Below, one piece after another: positions 46,658-54,658 of a DNA stretch of 64,000 nucleotides. The DNA comes from Anaerobacillus isosaccharinicus (GTDB lineage: Bacteria > Bacillota > Bacilli > Bacillales > Anaerobacillaceae), in the NCBI RefSeq assembly GCF_001866075.3, contig NZ_CP063356.1, positions 3,834,164-3,898,163 on the forward strand, given 5' to 3'. Position numbers and translations under genes: made by a program. Positions within the stretch are counted from its first letter, which is position 1; each line of letters begins with the position of its first letter. The notes under the pieces are model-generated. The model was not told where the DNA came from and did no database searches. It worked only from the letters and a program-made list of their open reading frames with translations.

Positions 46658-47935
46658 TTAACGATATTGTTTTAATAACTCAACAAACTCACTATCCCCT
46701 ATATCCTCTGCATGGTCGATAGCAGACATTCCGTCTTCGTCGGCTAAAAACGGATCAGCACCCGCTACAAGTAATAGTTTTCCTACCTCTAGATCTTCGT
46801 ACATCACTGCTGACATGAGTGGAGTCCAACCATATTCATCTTGAATATTTGGATCGGCACCGTATTCAATGAGAATTTGGACAACTTCTGGGTTTTCGTA
46901 AACAACAGCTAGTAAAAGCGCACTTTCCCCGTATTCGTTTAATTCGTTAGGGTCCGCACCGTTCAAAAGTAGCTCTTCTACTTCAACGATATTACCTTCT
47001 ATAGTTGCGTCCATCAACGGTGTGTATTCAAAAAACAACTGATCAAAGAAATCTAACCCTTCTATTGCTTTAAAACCAGCCACAAATAAACCGACCGTTA
47101 ATGCAGGAAGTATAAAAAATAAAATAAAAACAATTGCTATTACTTGTTTCGTTCTGTTCTTTAAGAGGACAGTTGGTTTATCAAACATCAATAGTTCGAT
47201 TTCTTGAATTCTTTTTGGAATAGGTGGATGGGTTGAAAGTAGCTCTGTTAGTGTAACAAATATCCCCTTTTTATCGTTATACTGTTGCATATATTGTTCA
47301 AGGTTAACACTTTTATATAACCGCCTCCCTGCTGCTAAAATTAAAAGGCCATTAATGGCTGTCTCAGGTTGACCGATATAATAAGCAGCCATACGATCAC
47401 ACGTATATTCTGCCATTCGTAAATAACTACCACCAATGAATGGGATCCAGATCGCAGGAAAAACGAGTAAAGATTTAACTATATGGTTTCTTTTAATGTG
47501 TGCGAGCTCATGGGCAATGACATAATCAATCTCATTTCCACCAGAATCTATAGAAATATCAATAAAGTCTGAGTATAAAACCACCATATTCTTACCAAAA
47601 AGACCAAAAACCTTAGTGGCAAAAGCGTTCAAAAGCCCTCCAGATTCAACTACATAAACTTCTGGTACTTTCGAAAGTTCCATTTTTTCGCTAAATTCTA
47701 TTACTTTTTTGTATAGTTCTGGAAATTGTGTTTCACGTAAACGAACACCATTTATTTGGATGTGGGACATTGAAATAATATGTGAAAAGTAAGAAATCAA
47801 AGCGAAAAAGATTAATATAAAGATACCGATGACTGAAAGTAGTAAATAAATAAGCACCATGATACTTGTGATGACACATAATCCATACAATAAGTTTTCA
47901 TGTTTATGTACTAAAAATGGTTCGTTATTCATCAT
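46658..47935 (-). CDS. M48 zinc metallopeptidase fused to ankyrin repeats
   Basis: 425-residue membrane protein. Two N-terminal helices (about 18-60) precede the peptidase domain with His142-Glu143-x-x-His146 (AHELAHIKRNH) and likely third ligand Glu176 (AEYTCDRMA). A further helix lies around 264-290. The C-terminal ~120 residues are three to four ankyrin repeats (TPLMDATIEGNIVEVEELLL, ALLLAVVYENPEVVQILIEY, TPLMSAVMYEDLEVGKLLL). M48 proteins such as HtpX degrade membrane proteins; the ankyrin domain could recruit substrate. AAAGGATGTG precedes the ATG pair. Confidence 0.88.
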   Translation of the reverse strand: MMNNEPFLVHKHENLLYGLCVITSIMVLIYLLLSVIGIFILIFFALISYFSHIISMSHIQINGVRLRETQFPELYKKVIEFSEKMELSKVPEVYVVESGGLLNAFATKVFGLFGKNMVVLYSDFIDISIDSGGNEIDYVIAHELAHIKRNHIVKSLLVFPAIWIPFIGGSYLRMAEYTCDRMAAYYIGQPETAINGLLILAAGRRLYKSVNLEQYMQQYNDKKGIFVTLTELLSTHPPIPKRIQEIELLMFDKPTVLLKNRTKQVIAIVFILFFILPALTVGLFVAGFKAIEGLDFFDQLFFEYTPLMDATIEGNIVEVEELLLNGADPNELNEYGESALLLAVVYENPEVVQILIEYGADPNIQDEYGWTPLMSAVMYEDLEVGKLLLVAGADPFLADEDGMSAIDHAEDIGDSEFVELLKQYR

Positions 47936-47976
47936 TTCACATCCTTTGTCGGCCTTACATTTAAATTACTAATAAA

Positions 47977-48005
47977 AATAGAGAGACTGATCAAAGCCAG
48001 CCTCT
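47977..48005 (-). terminator. Terminator of the RDD gene
   Basis: Minus-strand stem TAGAG-CTG / CAG-CTCTA with small mismatches and a T-rich tail, just after the RDD stop. Confidence 0.6.
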
Positions 48006-48015
48006 ACTTCTTAAA

Positions 48016-48420
48016 CTATTCGACTCTAATAACGATCGTCTTTGCCAAATAGTCATGTAATGCACGTTTTGCTTTTCCAGCTGCCATCAAGTACCCAATA
48101 AACAATATAAATGTAGAGATTGCTTTACCTATAATTTCTCTCAAAAACATTTTGCCTATTGTCACTGGTTCACCATCAATGGTAGTAACACGGATGCCAG
48201 TTATTTTCTTTCCAAAAGTTTGGCCATGATTTTTACTTTGAAACCAAACATAATAAACAAAAATTAACAAAAAGCTAATGAGTATATCTAGACCAGTATT
48301 TGCTGTTTCAGGATCAAAGCCACCTCCAATGATTGCTGATAAAGCAAATTGGATGATCCCAATAATAATTCCATCAATAAACATTGCCACAAATCGTATC
48401 CAAAAGCCTGCTCTTTCCAT
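48016..48420 (-). CDS. RDD-family membrane protein
   Basis: 134 residues with three to four hydrophobic helices; the RDD domain is seen as GFWIRFVAMFIDGIIIGI, SKNHGQTFGKKITGIRV and KRALHDYLAKTIVI. Family members are poorly characterised, some linked to ion transport. The ATG at 48420 has AAAGGAGG at ideal spacing; a longer frame from 48465 would place the ribosome binding site inside the gene. Confidence 0.85.
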   Translation of the reverse strand: MERAGFWIRFVAMFIDGIIIGIIQFALSAIIGGGFDPETANTGLDILISFLLIFVYYVWFQSKNHGQTFGKKITGIRVTTIDGEPVTIGKMFLREIIGKAISTFILFIGYLMAAGKAKRALHDYLAKTIVIRVE

Positions 48421-48491
48421 ATGGCAACCTCCTTTAGTTGTTAAAGTTCCCAATGTTTTTTTCATTATTCATTTAGGAATTTCAGCTTTAA

Positions 48492-48524
48492 AAAACAAAA
48501 AAAGCAATCTCTGATTGAGATTGC
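48492..48524 (-). terminator. Terminator of the 75-residue protein gene
   Basis: Minus strand GCAATCTC / GAGATTGC with a five-base loop and a long T run. Confidence 0.85.
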
Positions 48525-48550
48525 AAAGTGATTTTTAGGTTTTGAAAAGA

Positions 48551-48778
48551 CTAAATTTTCTTTTTAACATCTTCTCTTAAGGAATCAATTAGGTCCTCTG
48601 ATAAGTTTGCTGGAAGTGATGTACCGTTTTCAAAGATCCAGGCATTCATCAGTTCCAAATCGCCTTTTTGAAAAGTAACCTTGTAATCTTTATTATTTTG
48701 AGTGAAAGTTGTTGTTACGTATTCTTCACCATGAAATTCTTCGTCGATAATCATCTCTTTTATCTCATATGATTTCAC
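48551..48778 (-). CDS. Small protein of unknown function
   Basis: 75 residues, soluble, acidic; short strands (EYVTTTFTQNNKDYKVTFQKGD) followed by a helical tail (NLSEDLIDSLREDVKKKI). Not recognised. GTG start with AAGGGGAT upstream; its own terminator supports expression. Confidence 0.6.
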   Translation of the reverse strand: MKSYEIKEMIIDEEFHGEEYVTTTFTQNNKDYKVTFQKGDLELMNAWIFENGTSLPANLSEDLIDSLREDVKKKI

Positions 48779-48855
48779 GTTACAATCCCCTTTTTGAACT
48801 TTAATAATAATAGAATTTACTATAAATAGTTTGTTATTCGGTTTTTTACATGAAT

Positions 48856-49911
48856 CTACTCACTTAATTTGATTTTGATTAATTTATCATCATCATCTTG
48901 TGGGGTGCCTCGCCCATCCCGATTATTGGTTATTGTATACAATGTGTTCTCTTCGATTAATACATCACGCAGTCTTCCTCCATACTCATAAAATATAGAC
49001 TCAGTTCGGTCAGTCAAATTGAACATTCGTATGTGTAATCCACGTAAATTGGCAACATATATCTTATTGTCTTTAATCGCAATTCCTGAAGGAGCCCAAG
49101 TTTCATCTCCTGAATGGAATAAAGGTGTAACCATGTTGGTTTCTTGCTGATCTCCTTTAATAATTGGCCAACCGTAGTTGTTTCCAGGTTCGATTAGGTT
49201 AATTTCATCATGCCCTGTTGGGCCATGTTCAGAGCTATACAATGTTCCATTCTCATCCCATGCTAAACCTTGGGGATTTCGATGTCCGTATGAGTAAACA
49301 TAGGAATAATCAAATGGATTATCATTTGGTATGGTACCATCTAATTCCATTCTTAATATTTTTCCTGCTAAATTTTCGGTATCTTGTGAGTAATCCGGTT
49401 GTCCTGCATCCCCAGTAGTTGCGTATAATTTCCCATCTGGGCCAATGGCAATTCGCCCACCGTTATGTGTTCTCCCTCCAGGAATTTCTTCAAGTAAAAC
49501 GGCTACTTCCTTCCATGTATTCTCTTCTAGTTCGAGAGCGATAATTCGGTTTAAAACTAATCCTGACTGTGTATAAGTATGGTAGGCAAACGCTACCTTT
49601 GATTGTTCGAAATCTGGTGCAACAATAAAACCTAAAAGTCCTCCTTCACCCTCATGAAGAATTTCTTTAGTAACGTTTATCGTTTGATCTATCTTTAAGC
49701 CGTTGGAACCGTGAATTTCAATAATTATTCCTGAACGCTCGCTTACATAAAAAGTATTCTCCACCTTATTAAGATTCCAAGGAATATCGAGATCTGTTGT
49801 AATTACCTCTTCAAGAAAAGTCTCTTCACTTGTTACCTGTTCACTTGGAACATCAGTGGAACAGGCCGACATGAAAAGAATGAAAATAAATAATAAAATG
49901 AGTTTTTTCAA
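48856..49911 (-). CDS. PQQ-type sugar dehydrogenase-like lipoprotein
   Basis: Secreted lipoprotein (lipobox MSAC) of about 351 residues with the six-bladed GSDH/sorbosone dehydrogenase propeller: LDIPWNLNKVE, EGEGGLLGFIVAPDF, GRTHNGGRIAIGPDGKLY, YSYGHRNPQGLAWDENG, SSEHGPTGHDEINLIEPGNNYGWP. Relatives bind PQQ and oxidise sugars; activity in Gram-positives is unproven. The TTG at 49911 follows AGGTGAT and gives a standard signal peptide; the GTG at 49920 is part of that site. Confidence 0.85.
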   Translation of the reverse strand: MKKLILLFIFILFMSACSTDVPSEQVTSEETFLEEVITTDLDIPWNLNKVENTFYVSERSGIIIEIHGSNGLKIDQTINVTKEILHEGEGGLLGFIVAPDFEQSKVAFAYHTYTQSGLVLNRIIALELEENTWKEVAVLLEEIPGGRTHNGGRIAIGPDGKLYATTGDAGQPDYSQDTENLAGKILRMELDGTIPNDNPFDYSYVYSYGHRNPQGLAWDENGTLYSSEHGPTGHDEINLIEPGNNYGWPIIKGDQQETNMVTPLFHSGDETWAPSGIAIKDNKIYVANLRGLHIRMFNLTDRTESIFYEYGGRLRDVLIEENTLYTITNNRDGRGTPQDDDDKLIKIKLSE

Positions 49912-49980
49912 AAAAATCACCTATTTTTTTCAATTAGATATTTTAGCTATACCCGATATTGATTAATTTGTAACTAATTA

Positions 49981-50754
49981 TTATCTTCTAAATCCACCTT
50001 CTGAATGAATAATTTGACCTGTGATCCATTCAGCTTCATCACTCACTAGAAATTTGATTGTTTTTGCAACATCTTTTGGTTCGCCTATTCTCCCTGCAGG
50101 GAATAATGGTAAGAGGTCTTTTTTTATTGTTTCTGTCATCCACCCCGTGTCTGTTGGACCGGGGTTAATGGCATTAACAGTAATTCCTAAAGAAGCAAGT
50201 TCGGCAGATAAAGTAATTGTCAGAGCGTCAACTGCCCCTTTAGTAGTTGCATATGCCAACTCTCCTGGCATGGGTCCTTGAAATTGACCGGAAGTGAGAT
50301 TAACAATCCTCCCACCAGATTTCTTACTGAATAATTGAGCAAAATGTATACTTAAAAGTGTCGTAGCTCGAACATTAACCATATAATGTTTATCTAGTTC
50401 TTCTGCTGTTAGACTAGAAAAGTCGTTATTCGTAGAGTAGGCTGCATTATTAATTAAGATGTCTGGAAATCCGAGTTGCTCAATTACGGCATTGAAAAGC
50501 TGTTGGGCAGCATTATGGATAGATAAGTCTAGCTCCATAAATGACACCTTAACCCCTTTCTGTAATAACTCTTCCTTTAATTTCATTGGCTCATCCAATT
50601 CAATACGCCAAGGCATTTCTTTGTCATAATCCGTCCAATACGTAAAAAAGATGTGATATCCAGCTTCAGCTAATTCTCTACAAATAGCAGCCCCGATACC
50701 TTTTAGGCGACTTGCACCTGTAATAATAGCAATCTTATCTTTTATCAAAGTCAT
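49981..50754 (-). CDS. SDR-family oxidoreductase
   Basis: 257 residues. Cofactor site ITGASRLKGIGAAICRELAEAG, NNAA strand ILINNAAYSTN, catalytic Ser in VNLTSGQ and YxxxK in LAYATTKGAVD, C-terminal WITGQIIHSEGG. Similar to 3-oxoacyl-ACP reductase relatives; substrate unknown. The ATG at 50754 is preceded by GGAGG; the ATG at 50772 lies before that site. May be co-transcribed with the peptidase E gene 42 bases upstream. Confidence 0.85.
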   Translation of the reverse strand: MTLIKDKIAIITGASRLKGIGAAICRELAEAGYHIFFTYWTDYDKEMPWRIELDEPMKLKEELLQKGVKVSFMELDLSIHNAAQQLFNAVIEQLGFPDILINNAAYSTNNDFSSLTAEELDKHYMVNVRATTLLSIHFAQLFSKKSGGRIVNLTSGQFQGPMPGELAYATTKGAVDALTITLSAELASLGITVNAINPGPTDTGWMTETIKKDLLPLFPAGRIGEPKDVAKTIKFLVSDEAEWITGQIIHSEGGFRR

Positions 50755-50796
50755 AAATTTACATTCCTCCATGTTAGACAGGTTGTAATGCTACTG

Positions 50797-51489
50797 CTAA
50801 CCTAAAAATTCTGTTTCCAGTTCAGTTTCTTTCACATCGTTATCAATAGAAACTCTGTACGCCTTCGCTGTTGGTCTTGAACTAACGATTTTAGATAGCT
50901 CCTGCTCAATGTAATGAAGGGCAACTCCATCATCTGTAGCAATCCCAGATTGGATTTGTTTAGTTCGAACAAGATTTTGATAGGTGGGTCTTCTATCAAG
51001 TTCACCATCATAATGGGGACAATTACTTCCTTGTAAGAAACCTAAGCAAGTTAATGGCTCAAGTTTATCACCATACGAGTCCGTGACTCCTTCTTCAAAC
51101 CAACAAATTGAACCAGCGCTTATTCCTGCTAAAACAATTCCTTGATCCCAGGTTTTCCTTAGGATTTGATCTAAACCCCATTCTTTCCACAAAACCAATA
51201 AATTTTTCGTGTTTCCACCACCAACATAAATGATATCTTTCTCTAAGATAAACGCTTCTAAATCCCTTGTCGGAGGTCTGAATAAAGATAAATGTGATGG
51301 CTGACAGGTTTGTTCATTAAAGGAATCATAAAATCTTGTAATATAGTTTTCGGCATCTCCACTTGCGGTAGGGATAAAGCATACTTTAGGGTTTGTTTTC
51401 CTTGCTTGTTTTAATATGTACGAGTCTAATAATGGGTTATCTGGCTCCATAGAAAAGCCACCACCACCAAGTGCAATGATTTGTCTCAT
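50797..51489 (-). CDS. Peptidase E (S51 family)
   Basis: 230-residue class I glutamine-amidotransferase-like serine peptidase. Nucleophile Ser124 in LAGISAGSICW, with IALGGGGFSMEPDNPLLD at the N-terminus and NCPHYDGELDRRP carrying the candidate His. Peptidase E hydrolyses Asp-X dipeptides. AAGGAG precedes the ATG. It follows a sigma-factor fragment. Confidence 0.88.
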   Translation of the reverse strand: MRQIIALGGGGFSMEPDNPLLDSYILKQARKTNPKVCFIPTASGDAENYITRFYDSFNEQTCQPSHLSLFRPPTRDLEAFILEKDIIYVGGGNTKNLLVLWKEWGLDQILRKTWDQGIVLAGISAGSICWFEEGVTDSYGDKLEPLTCLGFLQGSNCPHYDGELDRRPTYQNLVRTKQIQSGIATDDGVALHYIEQELSKIVSSRPTAKAYRVSIDNDVKETELETEFLG

Positions 51490-51504
51490 TTTCTAACTCA
51501 CTCC

Positions 51505-51714
51505 TTAAATGATATGATGTCTAGCTAGAGAAGTGTAGTAATGAAGTTTATGAACAATCCTTAAGACTAGAATATCATAATCTTCTAACGTTAAAAATGC
51601 ACGGTAAAAAGCATCTTGGACGAGATCATCCGCAACAAAGTGGTTTCTTGAAAGAGAAAACAAATATCGGTACAAATCATTCATATATAGTTTATAAGCT
51701 TCTTCGAGCTGCAT
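51505..51714 (-). pseudogene. ECF-type sigma factor, N-terminal fragment
   Basis: The first ~46 residues (MQLEEAYKLYMNDLYRYLFS, ADDLVQDAFYRAFLTLEDYD) are a sigma-70 region 2 start as in ECF sigma factors. The frame then changes to unrelated sequence and ends at residue 69. The rest of region 2 and all of region 4 are missing, so promoter binding is impossible. Remnant of a deletion whose other end is close to the peptidase E gene. Confidence 0.75.
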
Positions 51715-51883
51715 ACCTCGTTCCCCCTTTCACTTAAACCACGTTAGAACAACAAAAAAAGTGGCAGATTTCGTAAAAAGTAATCCATTTATTACATAGT
51801 GGATGCTGTTTTCTATGGTTAAATATCCAAAAGTAAGTTGCGCTACTCTTGGAAAACAAAAGAATTTAATGTATAATATATTT

Positions 51884-52022
51884 ACAAACTTCCTAGAATA
51901 AAAAATGACCGAGTGCTGGTACACTCAGTCGTACAACCACATGCCGCAGCGATAGCGGCTGACCAATGGAAAACTATAGAAATAGCCCCCTTACTTGGCT
52001 GTCAGGGTGGCTATTTCTTTTT
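51884..52022 (+). ncRNA. Antitoxin-like RNA, copy 1
   Basis: Promoter -35 TTGGAA (51849-51854), 17-base spacer, -10 TATAAT (51872-51877). The RNA has a hairpin around CGAGTG-CTGGTA-CACTC, a GCCGC/GCGGC hairpin, and ends at the stem AAATAGCC / GGCTATTT followed by T residues. The terminator is shared with the convergent toxin gene, whose stop codon lies in it, so both RNAs are complementary there. This layout recalls the par/Fst type of type I antitoxin. The start is estimated from the -10. Confidence 0.65.
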
Positions 52023-52118
52023 GTTTAAATAGACGACAATAGTTACGATCAGTGTAAAAGCTGCTATTTGTAATATGCCAAATTGAGCTATAAGACTAAA
52101 TGCCTCAAATGTCGTCAA
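52011..52118 (-). CDS. Holin-like type I toxin peptide, copy 1
   Basis: 35 residues: MTTFEAFSLIAQFG, a hydrophobic helix, and a basic end YLNKKK. This fits the small 'putative holin-like toxin' family (TxpA/YonT-related), which insert in the cell membrane. Start is TTG at 52118 with AAGGGGGTGA before it; copy 2 has ATG here, so this copy may be made at lower level. It also has Gln for Leu in the helix (GILQIAAF). Minus-strand -10 TATAAT is at 52191-52196 with TG extension. Confidence 0.75.
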   Translation of the reverse strand: MTTFEAFSLIAQFGILQIAAFTLIVTIVVYLNKKK

Positions 52119-52435
52119 AAGCGTCACCCCCTTTCCAAAGGGGTTCAGCCGCCACCCTGCTTTATGTAGTTGCTATTTGTATTATAGCAATCATACGTTC
52201 TGTTTTCTACTAATCTTTTATATGGGGCTAATGTAACTCATAAAAAGCTCTTCTAGGTTGATTTCAAGCCCCAAACAAATTTCTCCTGCTCCTTGAACTA
52301 TATTTTCTAATTATTCTTCAGAATAAAACTAAAACCCTTAATTTTAACTTATTTTCACTCGGAAAAAGAAGTTCTTAATCCTCTCCTCTTCTTCATAAAT
52401 TGAATAGATGAGCAAAAAGAAAGGTGGTATGAACA

Positions 52436-53626
52436 GTGAACATAAGAGTGAGGCAAGGCGATAATTTTTGGTACTATAGTCGACTGTTTACTATTCCTTT
52501 ACCTTTAATTTTGGATTCGAACCCTAACGTAAATCCTGTTAGTTTACAAGTTGGTCAAATTGTTAGGATCCCAGGATATTTTGTGAATTTTTATACAATC
52601 CAGGCTGGTGATACTTTTTGGAGTGTTTCGAACCGACTTGGTTTTAACTTTGACATGCTGCAGCTGTTAAATCTTACCCTAAATCCATATGGACTACAAA
52701 TCGGTCAGCGGATTAATGTACCGGTTCGCGTTCAAACTCCCATCGTTCGCGGAAAAAGGTCGTATGAATATGCCACATTACTTAATGAAATTCGACAACT
52801 AGTTGAGATATATCCGTTCATTAAACGGCGTACAATAGGAAACTCGGTAATGGGGAAAGACATTGTTGAGCTTCAAGTTGGGCGAGGTAGTAAAAAAGTT
52901 CATATGAATGGATCTTTTCATGCTCACGAGTGGATTACAACACCCATATTAATGCAAACACTTAATGAATATTTATTGGCCTTAACAAATATGGGGTCAG
53001 TGAGAGAGATTTTTATGCCCCCATATTATGATGCTGTTCTTTTATCGATCGTCCCAATGGTTAATCCTGATGGTGTAGATTTAGTTATAAGAGGAGTACC
53101 TGAAGAGGAACCATATCGTAGTGACGTTTTAGCCATAAATAGAGGAAGTACTAATTTTTCTGGTTGGAAAGCGAATATACACGGTGTTGACCTAAATAAC
53201 CAATACCCTGCCCTTTGGGATGTGGAAGCAGCAAGAAAGCCGAGTCAACCAGCGAGGCGAGACTTTCCCGGGTTTCAGCCATTGTCAGAACCAGAAGCCA
53301 TTGCTATGGCTAATTTAACAAGAGAAGAAAATTTCGACCGAGTTTTGGCGTATCATACCCAGGGAAAGGTTATTTTTTGGGGATTTCAAGGAATGGAGCC
53401 GCCAGAGGCTGAAACCATTGTTAATGAATTTGCTAGGGTGAGTGGCTTCCGTGCTGTACGTTATGTTGATAGCTTCGCAGGCTATAAAGATTGGTTCATT
53501 CAAGAGTGGAGAAAGCCTGGGTATACTGTAGAATTAGGTAGAGGTATAAATCCCTTACCAATCTCCCAGTTTGATGAGATTTATCAAGATAACTTAGGGA
53601 TCTTCTTGGCTAGTTTGTATATGTAA
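52436..53626 (+). CDS. LysM-M14 peptidase, gamma-D-glutamyl-diaminopimelate endopeptidase I-like
   Basis: 396 residues, the same length as endopeptidase I of Lysinibacillus sphaericus as I recall. Two N-terminal LysM domains (about 2-46 and 51-96) bind peptidoglycan. The M14 zinc carboxypeptidase domain has ligands His162 and Glu165 (FHAHEW) and His307 (AYHTQG), and general base Glu366 (YTVELGRG). It cleaves gamma-D-Glu-meso-DAP bonds in muropeptides, probably in sporulation or germination. No signal peptide, as in the spore enzyme. Start is GTG at 52436 with AAAGGTGG upstream. The gene is on + among minus-strand genes and sits between two toxin-antitoxin repeats. Confidence 0.9.
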   Translation: MNIRVRQGDNFWYYSRLFTIPLPLILDSNPNVNPVSLQVGQIVRIPGYFVNFYTIQAGDTFWSVSNRLGFNFDMLQLLNLTLNPYGLQIGQRINVPVRVQTPIVRGKRSYEYATLLNEIRQLVEIYPFIKRRTIGNSVMGKDIVELQVGRGSKKVHMNGSFHAHEWITTPILMQTLNEYLLALTNMGSVREIFMPPYYDAVLLSIVPMVNPDGVDLVIRGVPEEEPYRSDVLAINRGSTNFSGWKANIHGVDLNNQYPALWDVEAARKPSQPARRDFPGFQPLSEPEAIAMANLTREENFDRVLAYHTQGKVIFWGFQGMEPPEAETIVNEFARVSGFRAVRYVDSFAGYKDWFIQEWRKPGYTVELGRGINPLPISQFDEIYQDNLGIFLASLYM

Positions 53627-53709
53627 TTATAAAGGTTATTAGATGTTAATATGCACCAGTAAATTAAGCTACTCTTGGAAATCAAAAGAAATTAATGTAT
53701 AATAAATTT

Positions 53710-53855
53710 ACAAACTTCCTAGAATAAAAATGACCGAGTGCTGGAACACCCGGTCGAACAACTACAGCCGCAGAGATAGCGGCGCACCCATTAGGTAGAA
53801 CTACTATAAGAAATAGCCACCCTTACTTGGCGGTCAGGGTGGCTATTTCTCTTTG
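53710..53855 (+). ncRNA. Antitoxin-like RNA, copy 2
   Basis: Promoter -35 TTGGAA (53675-53680), 17-base spacer, -10 TATAAT (53698-53703). The terminator stem AGAAATAGCCACCC / GGGTGGCTATTTCT is a perfect 14 bp and serves both strands. CAGCCGC near 53766 is complementary to GCGGCTG in the toxin mRNA leader, a possible first-contact site. Start estimated from the -10. Confidence 0.65.
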
Positions 53856-53950
53856 TTTAAGTAGACGACAATAGTTACAATCAGTGTAAAAGCTGCTATT
53901 AGCAATAAACCGAACTGTGCTATAAGACTAAATGCCTCGAATGTCGTCAT
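53843..53950 (-). CDS. Holin-like type I toxin peptide, copy 2
   Basis: 35 residues starting MTTFEAFSLIAQFG, with a membrane helix and a YLNKEK end. ATG start with GGGGGTGAG upstream. The minus-strand promoter has an extended -10 TATAAT (54014-54019). The leader contains GGATCCCC-like pairing (ATCCCCTTTT-GGAAAGGGG) that could hide the ribosome binding site, common in type I toxins. Its 3' end overlaps the convergent antitoxin-like RNA. Confidence 0.78.
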   Translation of the reverse strand: MTTFEAFSLIAQFGLLLIAAFTLIVTIVVYLNKEK

Positions 53951-54163
53951 AAGCCTCACCCCCTTTCCAAAAGGGGATCAGCCGCCACCCTGCTATATGT
54001 AGTTGCTTTCTGTATTATAGCAATCATACGTTCTATTTTCTACTAATTTTTCCTTTTAATTTACTAAAAGAACCATAATTTACATGATGGCTCATTTAGT
54101 TTCTTTACTATTTTTTTATTAGAAAAATAATTTAAACGATTACTTCTGCAATAAGTTAGGTGA

Positions 54164-54628
54164 TTACAAATGCATTTTAAATCCTTCATGAGTCGGTTTA
54201 AATCCTAGTTGCTCATAAAACCGTATTGCATCCTTCCGATTTTTATCTGTTGTTAATTGCACGATGTGACAATTGCGCTCTTTTGCCCGGGTTATTGCCC
54301 ATTGAATAAGTTGCTTTCCTATCCCTTTACCTCGAAGGAATGAAGCTGTTCGAACTCCTTCGATCGTTGCTCTCCAACCACCTTGATAAGTAATATAGGG
54401 TGTAAAAACGATTTGCAAAACACCGACGATTTTATCCTCATAGTACGCAAGAGTTAGTTCGATATTAGGATCTGAGTCTATTGAGCGAAAAGCGTCATAA
54501 TAGCTTTCGGGAAGGGGGTATTCAAACTGTTCCCTATTCTTCCCTAAATCATCATCAGAGAGCATTTGTACAATAGTAACAAGATCTTCTTTGGTAGCTT
54601 TTCTATAGAAAATAAGATTTGTGTTCAT
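54164..54628 (-). CDS. GNAT-family N-acetyltransferase
   Basis: 154 residues with the acetyl-CoA loop FLRGKGIGKQLIQWAI and the C-terminal DAIRFYEQLGFKPTHEG. Substrate unknown; the small-molecule branch of the family is likely. GAGGAGGAG precedes the ATG. Probably in one transcript with the TrmO-like gene 30 bases upstream. Confidence 0.88.
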   Translation of the reverse strand: MNTNLIFYRKATKEDLVTIVQMLSDDDLGKNREQFEYPLPESYYDAFRSIDSDPNIELTLAYYEDKIVGVLQIVFTPYITYQGGWRATIEGVRTASFLRGKGIGKQLIQWAITRAKERNCHIVQLTTDKNRKDAIRFYEQLGFKPTHEGFKMHL

Positions 54629-54658
54629 ATTTCATTTCTCCTCCTCTAACAATCTAGC

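Larger units (their letters stand above)
51843..52214. repeat. Direct repeat copy 1: type I toxin-antitoxin-like locus
   Basis: About 372 bp very similar to the copy at 53669-54047, in the same orientation. Each contains a + strand RNA gene with promoter and terminator and a minus-strand 35-residue holin-like toxin gene with its promoter. The two copies flank the LysM/M14 gene, so recombination could delete or amplify it. Confidence 0.85.
53669..54047. repeat. Direct repeat copy 2: type I toxin-antitoxin-like locus
   Basis: Second copy of the ~375-bp unit at 51843-52214, with all elements conserved: antitoxin promoter TTGGAA-N17-TATAAT, shared terminator, toxin frame and toxin -10. Differences are scattered single bases. 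Confidence 0.85.

Noticed and set aside
51730-51924. A 64-residue minus-strand frame across the antitoxin promoter of copy 1.
   Set aside because: It covers the promoter and hairpin of the RNA gene, has no start signal, and is not preserved as a protein in copy 2.
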